A stretch of 64,000 nucleotides of DNA from Hyposmocoma kahamanoa (taxonomy: Eukaryota; Arthropoda; Insecta; Lepidoptera; Cosmopterigidae): assembly GCF_003589595.1 (NCBI RefSeq), contig NW_020653409.1, forward strand, positions 2,274,466-2,338,465. The letters are read 5' to 3'. The position numbers and the translations under genes were made by a program. Below the pieces are notes generated by a model. It did not search any database and had not been told where the DNA came from. It saw only the letters and a list, made by a program, of their open reading frames with translations. This document shows positions 21,195-33,159 of the stretch, piece by piece (the stretch's first letter is position 1; each line of letters opens with the position of its first letter).

Positions 21195-21720
21195 TCTTAA
21201 CCCTTTGACCGCCGTGGACGCTTTAAAGCGTCTTACATTAACTTGGCTGGTACGCCAATGACGCCTCAACGCGTCAATGAGACCCTTTAATTTTCAGTTG
21301 AAATTAACAAATAAATATTAAGATATTCCTTCTGTTCGAGTTCTTAGGTTTTCGCGATTGTTACACATAGGAAATGAAACTATTTTTCCGGATTTAAATC
21401 GGTCCCATGGTCACGTCAACCGTGACCATGGGACCTGTAAAGGGCCCGGAACGTCGGTTTGTTTGAAAAAACAAATATACGCGATTTAAATCCGGAAAAA
21501 TAGTTTCATTTCCTATGTACTCCTTCTGTTATTTGTATATTCTAGTTAAGTATAGATTCACAGTTGCATATTATGTTCAGTCATGTTCTTTGACTTAGAA
21601 GAATTGGGATAAGGTGGAAATTCATAACATATCACATCACTATAATATACAGGCGAGCGTTTAAGGCACGTTTACTACGTTAACTAGTTTTTGTCAGTGG
21701 CGGTTAAAAAGTTAACAGAC
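21195..21720 (+). repeat. Repeat family G, copy 2 (interrupted)
   Basis: Same family as 5480-5930, beginning ACCCTTTGACCGCCGTGGAC and ending TTTGTCAGTGGCGGTTAAAA, split by the 184-bp element at 21337-21520. Confidence 0.65.
21337..21520 (+). mobile_element. 184-bp insertion element with 10-bp duplication and perfect hairpin
   Basis: Begins CGAGTTCTTAGGTTTTCGCG and ends ATAGTTTCATTTCCTATGTA. Flanked by TCCTTCTGTT at 21327-21336 and 21521-21530. The interior has GGTCCCATGGTCACG and its exact complement CGTGACCATGGGACC with a 5-nt loop, and AGGAAATGAAACTATTTTT occurs inverted at the two sides. It is inserted into an older repeat shared with 5480-5930. Confidence 0.8.
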
Positions 21721-22904
21721 GAGCGTGTATGAAAGCATAGATGCGTGTTGATGAAGAGAAAGTTGTGTGTCAGGATCGTAGCAAGTGGAAGGCTGCAATC
21801 ACCGTCTACCCCGAAAGGAAAAGGGCGTGATGTGCATGTATATAATTCCGAGATTTTTAAGAGTGGTATGGATGTACACAATTTTCCACTAGATTTACAT
21901 CACTCTATTATGCATGGGGCTGTGACAACCCTATACAAGACAATATGTGTGTGGTAGATAACATATCGTGTTATTTATTTTTGTATTGTGACCGTAATAC
22001 CACAATAAATGCCATGATAAATGTGGTTCAAGGTACCAAGTTTTCTTCTTTGGGCAAGGCATTATATACATTATTTAAATAATGACGAACAAAAACTGTT
22101 CAAGCAACTCATTTCCAACCATTGATGGTGAATTTATGAAAAAATGCTTGCGTAGGTATTGCGCTCACAACTATATACCAACAATTTTACTTGTTGTTTT
22201 TTTTTCAAACAAATCAACATTTCTGGCACTTTATCAGTCCCAAGGTCATGCCAAACTGAGATGTTTAAGATATCAACGTTTAATATTAACGCAAACTCAC
22301 TATTCTGCATTATGATTACAAAAGTTGTTTAACGCGTGTGATGACATCTAGTGGTACATAAAATAACATCGATGGAGCAGCGGCGCTCATTGGAGGTTAA
22401 CATTTATTTATTTTGTCCCAAGTTACATAGAACTTATTATAGACAGGAAACACAATAGAGAAACGAGAACATTATCTTTTTCGCTTAACCCATCAAACTA
22501 ATGTGAAAATTAAATGAAATGAAACATGACATACATTAAAATCTTTTATTTTAGCCGACACATAACACAGCCTATTTTATTTTTATCACACTGTTAGATA
22601 TTTTTACATTTCAAATGTTGGTGGTAATGCCTTAACCTAAGAGAGGATTTTATGACCTTCACGCCTTTCTCTGTTGTATATTCTTTTCTCAGATTTTGAT
22701 TCATCAATTTGCACTAACTATTATGGGTTCTCTGACTTTGAAACCATTTAATGTTCCAGCTCATATATTATTATTGTTTCACGGCAGTAAACCTGTACCA
22801 ACCAGTAATTATTTTTGTTGTTAATATAGTTTCACTTTCATAGAAAGTTTCCAGTTGAAATGGTTGACGTCAAGTTGCGGACACCAGCCCATTACACCAA
22901 ATAA

Positions 22905-22997
22905 AAAGTAGTATACTAACATTAGTATATTTTCATTCTCAACCTCTTTCTTCTTTGCTCCAGGTTCTGTTTTTGACCGGATAGGGTTTTGCTGCAC
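22905..22997 (-). other. Candidate internal exon upstream of APEH
   Basis: Minus-strand segment after acceptor CTATTGCAG, reading VQQNPIRSKTEPGAKKKEVE in the frame that would continue from the 23634 exon. The right limit is uncertain (several weak GT sites near 22905-22920). Function unrecognised. Confidence 0.3.
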
Positions 22998-23239
22998 CTG
23001 CAATAGGAGTAACACATATAATTCACGTCACAACCAAATGTACAAGCAAACATCACCGCCATCTGCCACATCATGTTCAAGCAGCCAAAGTGAAGAGATG
23101 AATAGTTTTTGAGATATTTAACTTTTTACATTATATTCATACAATCCTGTCTCATATGGGTAGGTATACCCATATGAGACAGGATAAGGAAATAATGTAC
23201 CAGATAAGTAAATAGTAAACAATAGTTTATTAAAGTTTC

Positions 23240-23512
23240 AGTGGCAGTAGAGCTCCTTGAGAAAGAGTTCGTACAGGGAAGTATTGCCACCTTACCTATT
23301 TCTGCCGCCAAGAAATAATGTGAACATTGGAAGGATAAGGGTGCTGGTGAAATTACAGGCACATGGGACTTGTCAACTTATGTCTCAGAGTGACAGTGGG
23401 AGTGCCCCTCAGTTCTTTGCAATTTAAAGCTCTGAGTGGCACTGAAACTGTTATGGACAGGTGTGTAGCTTGCCACCAGGCACACGACTTCTTCATCCCG
23501 TCGCATGATATT
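23240..23512 (+). repeat. Dispersed repeat L, near-complete copy
   Basis: All blocks are present except the second hairpin arm. It lies between two candidate leader exons of the minus-strand gene. Confidence 0.8.
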
Positions 23513-23633
23513 ATAAAAAAATACTGCTAATTATTTTGGTGTTACGTATTCTAAAGTTGAACCAAATATTTAACCTAGCTTGTGAGGGAATAAATAGGAC
23601 TTAATGAGCACTTCAATTAAACATAATATTTAC

Positions 23634-24430
23634 CTGAAAACTGATGTCAATGGGGTCTTCCGTGATGTGAGCACTTTTGAATTACAATAAAACCTTCGTC
23701 TTCAAACAACTGAATACATTGGTCTATAGTCCATTTGTTTAGGTACTTAACTAAATGTAAACAATCTTGATACATCTTTTTATTGAAACATTTACTTTAC
23801 AAATCAATAGGTATAAAAATAGGCATGCAATTTCATATAAAGCTAAGTACTTATTTGTATTTTGTATTTGAAAGAAAGTAAAAATCATTTTATAAATGTA
23901 TATTTCATTAAATAAACATCTCAAGATTGTTTACATTTAGTCAAGTACCTAAACGAATTGACTATAGAGTGCCCCAGTTCAGTAAACACCAGCCGTAAGT
24001 TAATATTTTAATTTTAACTCCCAACTCGTCACAGTTGAACCTGTTTATACTTTAAACACAGAATTACTTTACTACTTATAAGACCGCTTGTTGTACCTGT
24101 CCTGTTTTACGCCTTTTGTTTTTATATTTGAGTGCAGTAAATAGTATTTGTATTCTACCGTTTTTAACCTCTTTCATTAAACAATATAATACTTTTTAAA
24201 ATAAATAATAGCGGCAAACAGAAGTCAGCTGACTCGTATTGGAGATAGTTAAATTATTTTCAAGAAATATTGTATGCTACTTACCGTGTTATTCCTGTTA
24301 CGGGACTTGTCTTAAAGAATCACGGATTTAAATAAACCAAAAAGCACAACTTCAACCAAAATTCATGAAATTTACTAAAATAACAACTCACGACGAAAGG
24401 CGATAACAAAACAAAGACTAGAGTTGTGGA
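23634..24430 (-). promoter_or_regulatory. Candidate leader exons of a minus-strand gene (probably APEH)
   Basis: Donor site ACACG|GTAAGT ends a minus-strand exon at 24285; this exon, reaching perhaps 24430, holds no usable ORF. A second candidate exon spans 23634-23723 between TATAG and CAG|GTAAAT. A third starts at 22997 after CTATTGCAG. None carries a long ORF from an ATG. They fit a spliced 5' leader running to the APEH ATG exon at 20178, but no transcript evidence exists here. Confidence 0.35.
23730..23961 (+). mobile_element. MITE family T, copy 2
   Basis: A 232-bp element with about 40-bp terminal inverted repeats, left TTTAGGTACTTAACTAAATG and right CATTTAGTCAAGTACCTAAA, flanked by CTATAG (23724-23729 and 23962-23967). 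The left CTATAG lies exactly where a minus-strand splice acceptor AG would precede the candidate leader exon at 23634-23723. Confidence 0.8.
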
Positions 24431-25283
24431 GAGTTTAAAAACATGATTTAAACACTGAACTCAGTGTAGTAGTCAGTAATGAATCGATCTTTTTTATGAT
24501 CGTGATTTTTTATTCAAATCGATTTTATTATTTTTATTGACGGTTTAAAATGGCTGCCTTTTAAGATTTCGCAAGTATCGAGTTTTCCGCTTATATAGTC
24601 ATTAAAATTATATTGTAAAAATAATATAAATAATTTATGGCAGTTCTCTTATAATAAGTACCTACCTTTTTTGCTACTATCTTTTATATTTCATTAAGCA
24701 TTCTGAACAATAATGTTAAGAAACTAGTCAACTTGTCAACAAGAAGTTTTTTGAAATTGATATATTTATTTATTTGAATTAATAGAATAATAATTAGAAC
24801 TCGGAGTGTACTTTTCATTAATAGCCTAAAATCACATATCAATATTCAGTAATATAAAAAAGTAATGCATAATACTTTGTAAAGTAATTATTATTATATT
24901 GGGTGCCAACACTCTGACAACAACATCATCAACAAAACGCAATATAGTAAACGAAATTTGACAGTTCATACTTACTGATTTTGTTATCTATAGACAGTCG
25001 CTTAGTTATTTCAGGTTATTTGATAGAGTTGAATGTGCATTAAATTTCCGTTTAACTCAATTCTTTACTGGAATTGCAATAAACTGTGCAAAAAATAAAG
25101 TTAATAATATGTATTAATACAGTTGATAATAAAAAAAAATATGAAAATAAAATTTAAATTTCATATAGACACTTTAAATAAAGTCATGTAAGTTAAACAA
25201 CAAATAAACCAACAATTATGAACAATTGTTTCATTAGTTTATTCATTTGAAATGTTACGTTTCTGAAAGTGCTTACTTAAATT
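24430..25283. other. Intergenic interval between divergent genes
   Basis: AT-rich interval between the minus-strand leader exon and the FAM20B start. It probably holds both promoters. No motif is distinctive enough to call. Confidence 0.4.
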
Positions 25284-28185
25284 ATGACTTTGAATTACGC
25301 TTTTGGGTTTTCCATTTTTCTTGTTATTTTTGTTGGTCTGAATGTATATTTTTTCTATACCTTGAATACTGTAGGAAGAAGACCTGCAAATATCAATGTG
25401 CCTGATGTTAAACCCGATTTCGGGCCAAATGTATATAAAGATATTTATCATTATCTCAACTATTTACACAATCAGTATAAGAACAAAAATCCTGAATTTG
25501 CTACCGTGCAAACAGATCTTTTGCGTTCCTTCAATGCTTCAAACAATAATATCAACGTAAAGGATATTTGGTTAGACACGCAACAGGTAAGGAAATGTAC
25601 TAAGAAAACTAATTTATCAATCATTTTTTTGGTCAATAATTTAATCTTTAACATTTTTATAGTGGTCCAGTGAGGAGTCACTTTTCCCCCAACAGAATGG
25701 AGCAGCTGGAAAAATACTTCAAGCAATGCGCACATCCCAGATAGTCCTTGTGGATAATGCGCCAAAAGGCACCCAACTGAAGTTATTACTTGTATTAGAG
25801 GTAACATTTCACAATATGTTGAACTGATCAGTTCATTTATAAATTGCCAATGCCAATGACCTACATTACATATTATTGGCACAGTTAAATTTTAAATTGA
25901 CACCACCTACATAATTGCCTGTTAAACGTTTAAAGAAATGGGATCGTACCTGAAAATGTGCCAATGTTTTTATATCAACCATGGTATAAATATACAGTAG
26001 CTTTACAATTATTAAAATGACGTATTTTGTATTTCAGGGAAATCAAAAACTGTACTTTAAGCCAAAACGATACAAGCTGAGCACTGTGATAAATGGTAAC
26101 ATTTATGCTGGTTTTGACCGGTATAATTCTGAAGTATTTGCCTATTATTTAGCTACGGTAATGAATTTCAAATGGATTGCGCCATCGGTTATTAGAAAAA
26201 TCAATCTTTATCAAGAAATTATACCTGTAGCAAGTTTGGGACTAAAAAAAACAACGGTGAAGTATGGTAAGAATGACATACAATATTGCCTGTAATTATA
26301 ATTTGTAATATACAAATTACTAATGAGAAACTCTAAGCTGGATTGATTATATGTAATGAATAATTATAATTCTTTATCAAGCAACTTAATTTGCTATATA
26401 CGAAAATTTCTTTGTCATCAGATACTTTCACAATTGTTATATTTTTGCAGGCAACGGCACAGTGTGCATTTATGGAAAATGCTTCTATTGCCGTAAAAAC
26501 GAAACTGTTTGTCCAGACGAAAAAGGAGATATTGAAGGAGCAGCTATACTTTATTTGGACAAATCATTTCAAATTCATCAGTCTCCATGGCGACGTTCTT
26601 ATAATAGTAAAAAAATGGAATGGGAAACAGACAATGACTTTTGTAAGTAAGTAACGAAATATATGCATATTTTAATAATACTTGCAATTGAAGTGGAGAT
26701 TTGTAATTAGCACTTTCACCTGTTATTTAACATGCGTATATTTATTGTTAAAATTTTGCTGTAAATCTTCCAAAATAAATAAAGAAATGTAAAACCTGAA
26801 AGTTTAAGTCCATAAAAGTATAATACAATGTACTATCATATATTATCAATTTAACAATCCAAGAATTTAAAATACAACATGTAGATAATGATAGTATAAT
26901 GATGTGATATGTAGAGATAAAATATCACTGAATTTTCAACTAGACATATGTTAATGTTTCATTGCATGAATCATAATATTCGTAATGATTTACTTAATTT
27001 CAGAAAATTGGTCAATGGACTAAGTACAACAAGAATTCTGAATTTAGTGGATATAGCTATATTTGATTTTTTAATTCAAAATGGAGATCGACATCGATAT
27101 GAAGTATATAAAAATAAAATCCTCTTCATGGACAATGGAAAGGGCTTAGGAAACCCTACAGTGGATGAGTTAGATATTTTAGCGCCACTTTATCAATGCT
27201 GCATGTAAGTTTTGAATGTAACATAACCAAAGTACTTTTTCTTTTTATCGTGTCGATGCTTCTTTTATTTTAAGCCTTTATTGACTTTGAATAATATGTT
27301 GCCACCTCGACTGCGTTATCTGTGGCCACATAGAGATCTTTCCTCGTGCAGATATTAGGGTACGATGGTCACACGAACAACTGCTGCATGGACTATTGAG
27401 CACCGCAAAATATTAAAAAAAAACTAAATTGTAAAGCTTTATAAAAATTGTAAAATAATTTAGGCTGTTTCCAATTCAAACTCGAAATAAATGAGGTCGA
27501 TAATAACGACGTTACCATTGTAATTTCTGTAAATTTTGCCCCTGCATCCAAGACACAGAACATCTGTGGGTTAACTATACCTACGCAGAAGGCACTCGGC
27601 GCCCTGCGCGTTCAATATAATAACTGTTTCAGGATGCTGTAGGGACTACCGCGACATTGTAGCGTCAATGTTTGCTCAAGCGGGAGTAGACGACGTTTTT
27701 GCTGTGATACGAAAAAAGACGGCGTTACTACTCTCTAGACTGCGTTCTAGTCCAAACGGCATCCTGAAAACGTTTGCGGTTCTAGTGAGGTGATGGGTTA
27801 ATCGGCGGCGCCTCGAGCGAAATAATGCGTGTTTTTATGTTTGTCTCTGTGTTTACTAACAATAGTCATAAGTTTAAAAATGTCTGTATTTATTAACAAG
27901 TTGGTCTTGGATGCCAAATAAATTATTTATTTATTATTATTATTATTAATATAATCCTCAAAACTTTTTTTCAGGATATCAATGTCTACGTGGAAACATC
28001 TAAAAATGCTTACTGGTGGAAGTTTAACTGAAACTATTAAACTTTTATCTTCTTTCCAAGGAAATGTTCTTGCTACTGAAGATCATTTTAAGGCAGTAGA
28101 AAGAAGGCTGCTAAAAGTTTTCGCCACTGTTCAATATTGCATCGGTAAACATGGAAGTGCCAAAGTTTTCAAAGATGATCTTTAA
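25284..28185 (+). CDS. FAM20B: FAM20B-like glycosaminoglycan xylosylkinase, 6 exons, 425 aa
   Basis: Golgi kinase that phosphorylates the xylose of the proteoglycan linkage tetrasaccharide (known FAM20B function). Exons: 25284-25586, 25663-25800, 26038-26266, 26451-26646, 27004-27204, 27975-28185. All boundaries are GT-AG and the phases agree, giving 425 codons plus TAA. Residues 8-26 are a hydrophobic signal anchor (type II membrane protein). Kinase-like features: KLYFKPKRY (about 151-159), the cysteine-rich CIYGKCFYCRKNETVC, catalytic NGDRHRYE (Asp317) and metal-binding MDNGKGLGNP (Asp332), then LAPLYQCC. The cysteine segment and the ILAPLYQCC block point to FAM20B rather than FAM20A/C. AATAAA occurs at 28289-28294. 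Intron 5 carries a CR1-type LINE fragment. Upstream, on the other strand, a splice donor at 24284 marks a divergent leader exon, so the 24.4-25.3 kb interval may act as a shared promoter. Confidence 0.93.
27540..27930 (+). repeat. CR1-like LINE fragment in FAM20B intron 5
   Basis: Decayed 3' end of the same LINE family as 10388-12135: the frame shows NYTYAEGTRRPA-like text equivalent to CGLWVNYTQKALGSLRV, with GCCCTGCGCGTTCAATATAA, stops and frameshifts. It ends in an ATTATTATT-rich tail at about 27925-27950. Confidence 0.75.
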
Positions 28186-28679
28186 AACGAATTAGATGCT
28201 TTATTTATTCTTGTTTTTATTATTACTGTTTGCAGAATTTGTTGTTTAACTATTGTGTAACTGTTTAGCTGTTGTAAGCTGAACACGTAATAAAAATCAT
28301 ATTATATTGAAATGTATTTCAGTCACTTGGAAAAATAAGAATACTTTGCGCATGAAATAATCAACATTCATGGAATAAAATTTTAAAATTAAGCTGATCA
28401 ATTTGTGGTTGTCATTGAACCTTCAAAATTCATGACCATTAATGTGATGTCACACAATGATCTATAATAATGAATCAATCTTTTAAAATTAGAATTGGTC
28501 TACACCTCTATTTATTTCCAATGTTATGTCAAAAAAAGGCGGGTTTTTGTAGTTACAGTTTTTCACGAATTAATTTTTAGTTTTAAGTATTAATACTTTA
28601 ATTTATTTATTTGCATATTATTACGTTTTAAGTTTCTTAATCCTTTCTTGCTTGTTTAAGCTTATTTTTTTCCATCCTT

Positions 28680-29960
28680 TAAGGTTTAAGCCGTGGAGCT
28701 CCCTCTACGGTTTAAGCTGATGGCTCTATAGCCAATGCTCAACGAATAAATAAATAAATACAATGTTATGTCAAAATATCTTTTTTTTTTCACAAGAAAA
28801 AGTTTTGGCTATGAAACCATCATCAGTTTGTAACACTATCGAATATTGTAGTGTTGTCCTTTTAGTCACGTTGCGCGATGCAACCTATTTTTAACAACGA
28901 TATCTGTCAAGTTTTTGATTTTTAATATTATTTATAATTTCTTTCCTAATTTGACCAATCATATACCACGTCACAAAAATATACAAAAATAAAATAAATT
29001 CGCTAACGTGACGGTACCTATAAATATTAATGACTAACGGTCTTATGAGGGAGCATGCCAAAAAAGTTTTGTCGTTGGCTCCGCCCACATTTGTGAGACA
29101 AATATATGCCTGAAGTTCGCGTGACATGCGACAGGAGATGTTGAATTTTGCGCATTAAAAGTACCAAATTCGTTTTAGCGGAATAACTCTAAAACTAAAG
29201 GGATTAAAAGAAAATCCGTAGTGACAGTTCTCGATCATGCATAAATATAATTAATTATCTAATTTTTGTCCTAATAACCTGTAGCATTTCGGGGATGAAT
29301 CGAAAAAATGTGAAAATTAGAGGTCATTTCGTGATTTTTATCTATCGAGGAAACTTTATTGTTTTATGTTTCTGATTACTGTATATGCTTGAATATATCG
29401 TGCAGTTACTCATACAATATTTTATTTTTAACTTTAAAGTGGATATACCCCTCTAAAATCAAATCGAAGATTAGGAATTTTTCCTCTGCTCCCTCTTATG
29501 TTAACATTTTGAAATAGATTCGGTAATACATATAAAAGGGAGTAACAAAGTGCCCATTTTAGATTTCGCGTATATCTTTTATAGTTTTCGCTAAAACAGG
29601 TACAAGATGGCGGTTTTGTGGGCACACTCAGTACATACATTTTTATTTAAATTATATGAAATTTTTAGTTTTTTGTTCCACTTAACAGTGGCTTTTTGCA
29701 ACTTTTTTGGCAACTTTTTGAAGCTGATGGCTTTATAGCCCATATTTATTATTATTGTAAGTTATTTATACATATATAATTTTGGTCGGTAGGTCGACAA
29801 ACATTGCGGGTTTTTGTAGTTACTTACACAAAAGATTTTTTTTATCTTAAGCATGTACATACTTACATAAGTTAGTTACGATTTGAGTTTCTTGTTTGGT
29901 ATATGTATTTTTAAGTTGATGGCTTGTAGGCAATGCGTAATAAATAAATAATAATCATAA
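28680..29960 (+). repeat. LINE 3' ends with AATAAATAAATA tails
   Basis: Three short 3' ends share GCTGATGGCT(T)TATAGCC followed by a TAAATAAATAAATA or TTATTATT tail: 28680-28765, about 29720-29760 and 29915-29955. A minus-strand relative sits at 18405-18450. Between them I see no gene. Confidence 0.55.
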
Positions 29961-31109
29961 TTAGTACACGGAAATAATTTATTTAGATTTCTGTGGCTAC
30001 GTCTAACAAACTCATTAGTAGGCACCTATTAACAATGTGATGGTTTTTTAAAGTAAGTTTTTCTCTCAAAATAGCGTAACAGTATACTTAAGTCCGGTTT
30101 TACTAAGTAGGTACCTAAGTTTATTATTGTATTTATTTATTTTACTTCAAAATTGAGAACCTCTTTATTTCCTAAGTAAGCAAATTACACTTGAAATTGT
30201 TGGTCGGTGTTGATGTATGAAACGGACTTCATTCTTTTTATTGTCTGCAAAACAACTGACTGTAAAGTACAGGGCAAATAGTTCACTAAGAAGACTTCTA
30301 TAATTTTACAATAGAGTTGATAATCGTATACATTTAAATCATTGATTAGAGGGGTGACGGGTTTAACAAGGGGCGAGTTGTACAGGGTCGAAGTACGGCG
30401 CGGTGGAACGTCATTTGGGGCTACATTTCAAGTGGCAGAATTTTCCGTTACAGTCGTATTTCCTCTTAAAATTGTTCCGGTATTGTGTAGAGTTCGTTGT
30501 GTATGTATACCTGTGTATGTATGTAGGTATTAGAAACCAGATGACGATTTGTGCTGTGTAGTTAGGACATTTTCACACGACTGAGAAACGGTTGAACCTA
30601 CACAGTCCAACATTTAAAATGCTACCTCGATTTAAATATTTATTGTGGGGCCTGTATCTTGAAATACAGCCTGCGAGCCTATTACCTATCAGTCTTCCAC
30701 AATATTCTTACTATAGGTAGTGGTAGTACTTACGTTGCTATGATTACAACAAACTAGTATATTCGATCTGCGTAACCGATCCAATGTATGGCTGTTTGAT
30801 GACACATAGGTAATGATGAAAATAAAAATTATTAATTTTAGTTTTAACATTTTATGTAATACTTTTGGTCTGGATATTTTCAATACGAGTGTAATTTCGG
30901 CAATAAGGGCACTGCGTGGGCACTTCTTTGACTCTTAGTGAGGCTTACAACTTCTGTGGTTTTTCTTTTTTTATGTTTTATATAATAAGTCTGGTAAATT
31001 GTGCACCCAGATTTTTCTTATATATTTTTTTGTGTAATTGGCTCTCAGTTGTCACTATTATTGTTAATCTTTCTTTAAATAAATAAATAAAGATAGGGCG
31101 CATACTTCC

Positions 31110-31300
31110 TGAGTGGTGCCCTGTGTTAAAGGACTAGAAGCTGCGGCGCCGCGTCACCGCGCCGATGCCGCACCGCGTCGCTCGATACCGTGCGGCGCGC
31201 GCGGGCCGCGCGGCGACAAACTCAGTACATACGCCGGCCGCCTGCCGACAAACACACCCCATCTAACACACCCCCGACGCACTACCACTGCCACTTTATA
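31110..31300 (+). promoter_or_regulatory. CpG-rich block upstream of the MADF-BESS gene
   Basis: This stretch is far richer in G, C and CpG (runs such as GCGGCGCCGCG and GTGCGGCGCGCGCGGGCC) than the AT-rich surroundings. It sits 250-450 bp upstream of the MADF-BESS start codon. It may be the promoter or 5' leader of that gene. The short open frames across it look like base-composition artefacts. Confidence 0.4.
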
Positions 31301-31554
31301 CTTTTCCACAGCACAAAATCAACATTTTCGATTTATCTAGTTCCCGAATTCGTTAAATACCTTGTAAGTTTTGCGACAATTAACAGTTTTCCTAAAGTCA
31401 CAACTTACAATACAAACAGTTAATGAATTAGGTACTTAGTGTCTAGTGCGTATTACGTTTTAGAACTTCGATTTCGCAAAATAATTACAAAGTTTCGCGC
31501 GCCGCGCGAAGTTTTGATTGGTGGCTCGCGACAGAGAGAATTACGAAGCGAACA

Positions 31555-33141
31555 ATGAACGAGATCGATTTGATCAAGGAGGTGGAAAAGAGGCCGATAC
31601 TGTATGACAAGTCGGTGAGCGGGTTCAACAAAACAAAGCTGCGTGACGACGCCTGGAAAGAAGTGCAGGAGGTGCTTCATGTTTCAGGTAAGTTTTGAAG
31701 TACAAAATGACCAGTATTACGAGACCTGTGGACTTCAGCGCAGTGGCATCCCCGTGGTACATTTATACCTGACACTAGTTATTGTTCTCGAAGCAGAGGC
31801 CGAATGTAAGAAGCGCTGGCGTTCTTTGCGGGACTCATTCATCAAGCTGCAGCGCACGCACGGCGGGCGCACGCGCTGGCCCTACCACTACGCCATGAAG
31901 TTTCTACTGCCCCACGTTGAGCCCAAAGAAAGGTACATAGGCATAGATGACTTAATAGTTACTACGTAATAGATACATCACGCTCATACAAAATACCTAC
32001 TAAATTTGACTCATGACACCAGGCGCTCACTATGAGGAAAAAGAAACTTAAGCACACGCACAGAGAGGTGAACATAACGTTGCCCGCCGTATGCAATCGT
32101 GCGGAACCGATTACTCAAATGAAAGACTTGTATGAGCGCTTGTGCTCACGTCGGTACACTCAGCGGTAGACACTTATCGCGTACCCTTGAGCGAATGACG
32201 GAGCCTTGACCTAGGTAACGTCACCACCCTCATACAAATTTTAAGTACATATTATACAATGTTAGCTGTAACTGTAGTTAACCCTCTGACCTTGTCACTA
32301 TAGTAACCACTCATACATGTAAAAATTTTAGTAAGTGTAATTAGGTAAGATACATGAGTATGTCGAGTTTTTGACTTTGGACTTTTGAAGCTAGATTTAA
32401 ATCTTAATTGCCAAGTAAATCATTGCATGTATTTTTTATGTTAACAAGTGACGGGAAGAACAAGCCGTGGGTCTGGTGGTAAGCGATACGCCTGTCCATA
32501 ACAGTTACAGTGCCACTCAGAGCTTTAAATCGCAAAGATTTGAGGGGCACTAGCCACTTCACTCGTCATCCTGATACATAACTTGACAAGTCCGATATGT
32601 CTGTAATTTCACCAGCACCCTTACCCTTGGAAACCGGAACGCAGTAATGCTCACATTACTGCTTGGCGGCAGAAATAGGTAAGGTGGCAGTACTTCCTTG
32701 GACGATCTCTTTCACAAGGAGCTTCTTAAAAAGATCGTTTTCAATTAGAACTTCAACTGTATTTTTCGTGTTCCCAGTGCGTCCAAGCGCGAAGCCGAGG
32801 ACTCGGACCCCGATCTGACGTTGTCATCGTTCACAGAATCGAAATTCGAAGATGAAGACGAAGATACTTCCCAGCCATCTCCCAAAAAATTCCGTACGAG
32901 TTCCACCGACGAAGAGAATCCGTGCCAACAGTGCAACAGAACGGACCCGGACGAACTGTTCCTCCTCAGCTGCGCCTCTACTTTGAAAAGGTTGAACTCG
33001 AAGCAAAACGCCGTCGCTCGCTTAAAAATCCAACAAGTTTTATACGAAGCCGAGTTTGGTACCCAGATGGAACTGCCTTGCGTGACGCCAGCTAGCGACT
33101 GCGATTTCGACAACGTCGATGGAACAAACGGGGATGAATAA
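31555..33141 (+). CDS. MADF-BESS domain protein, 3 exons, 210 aa
   Basis: Probable sequence-specific DNA-binding regulator of the MADF (Myb/SANT-like) family, acting in the nucleus. Exons: 31555-31687, 31797-31932, 32778-33141. All sites are GT-AG and phases agree, giving 210 codons plus TAA. The N-terminal MADF domain (about 4-85) shows LIKEVEKRPILYD, DDAWKEVQEVL and CKKRWRSLRDSFIKLQR. A short acidic, Ser-rich linker follows. A BESS motif (about 150-185) begins DELFLLSCASTLKRLNSKQN and supports protein-protein contacts. Exon 3 contributes a further acidic C-terminal tail. The ATG is the first in the exon and fits the domain start. AATAAA lies at 33432-33437. Intron 2 (845 bp) holds an inverted copy of the dispersed 300-bp repeat. 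Targets cannot be inferred. Confidence 0.9.
32450..32730 (-). repeat. Dispersed repeat L, complete inverted copy in MADF-BESS intron 2
   Basis: The best full-length copy on the minus strand, from AAGGAGCTCCTTGTGAAAGA-like start to CTTGTTCTTCCCGTCACTTG. Confidence 0.85.
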
Positions 33142-33159
33142 ACGACAGCTCACGATCAC

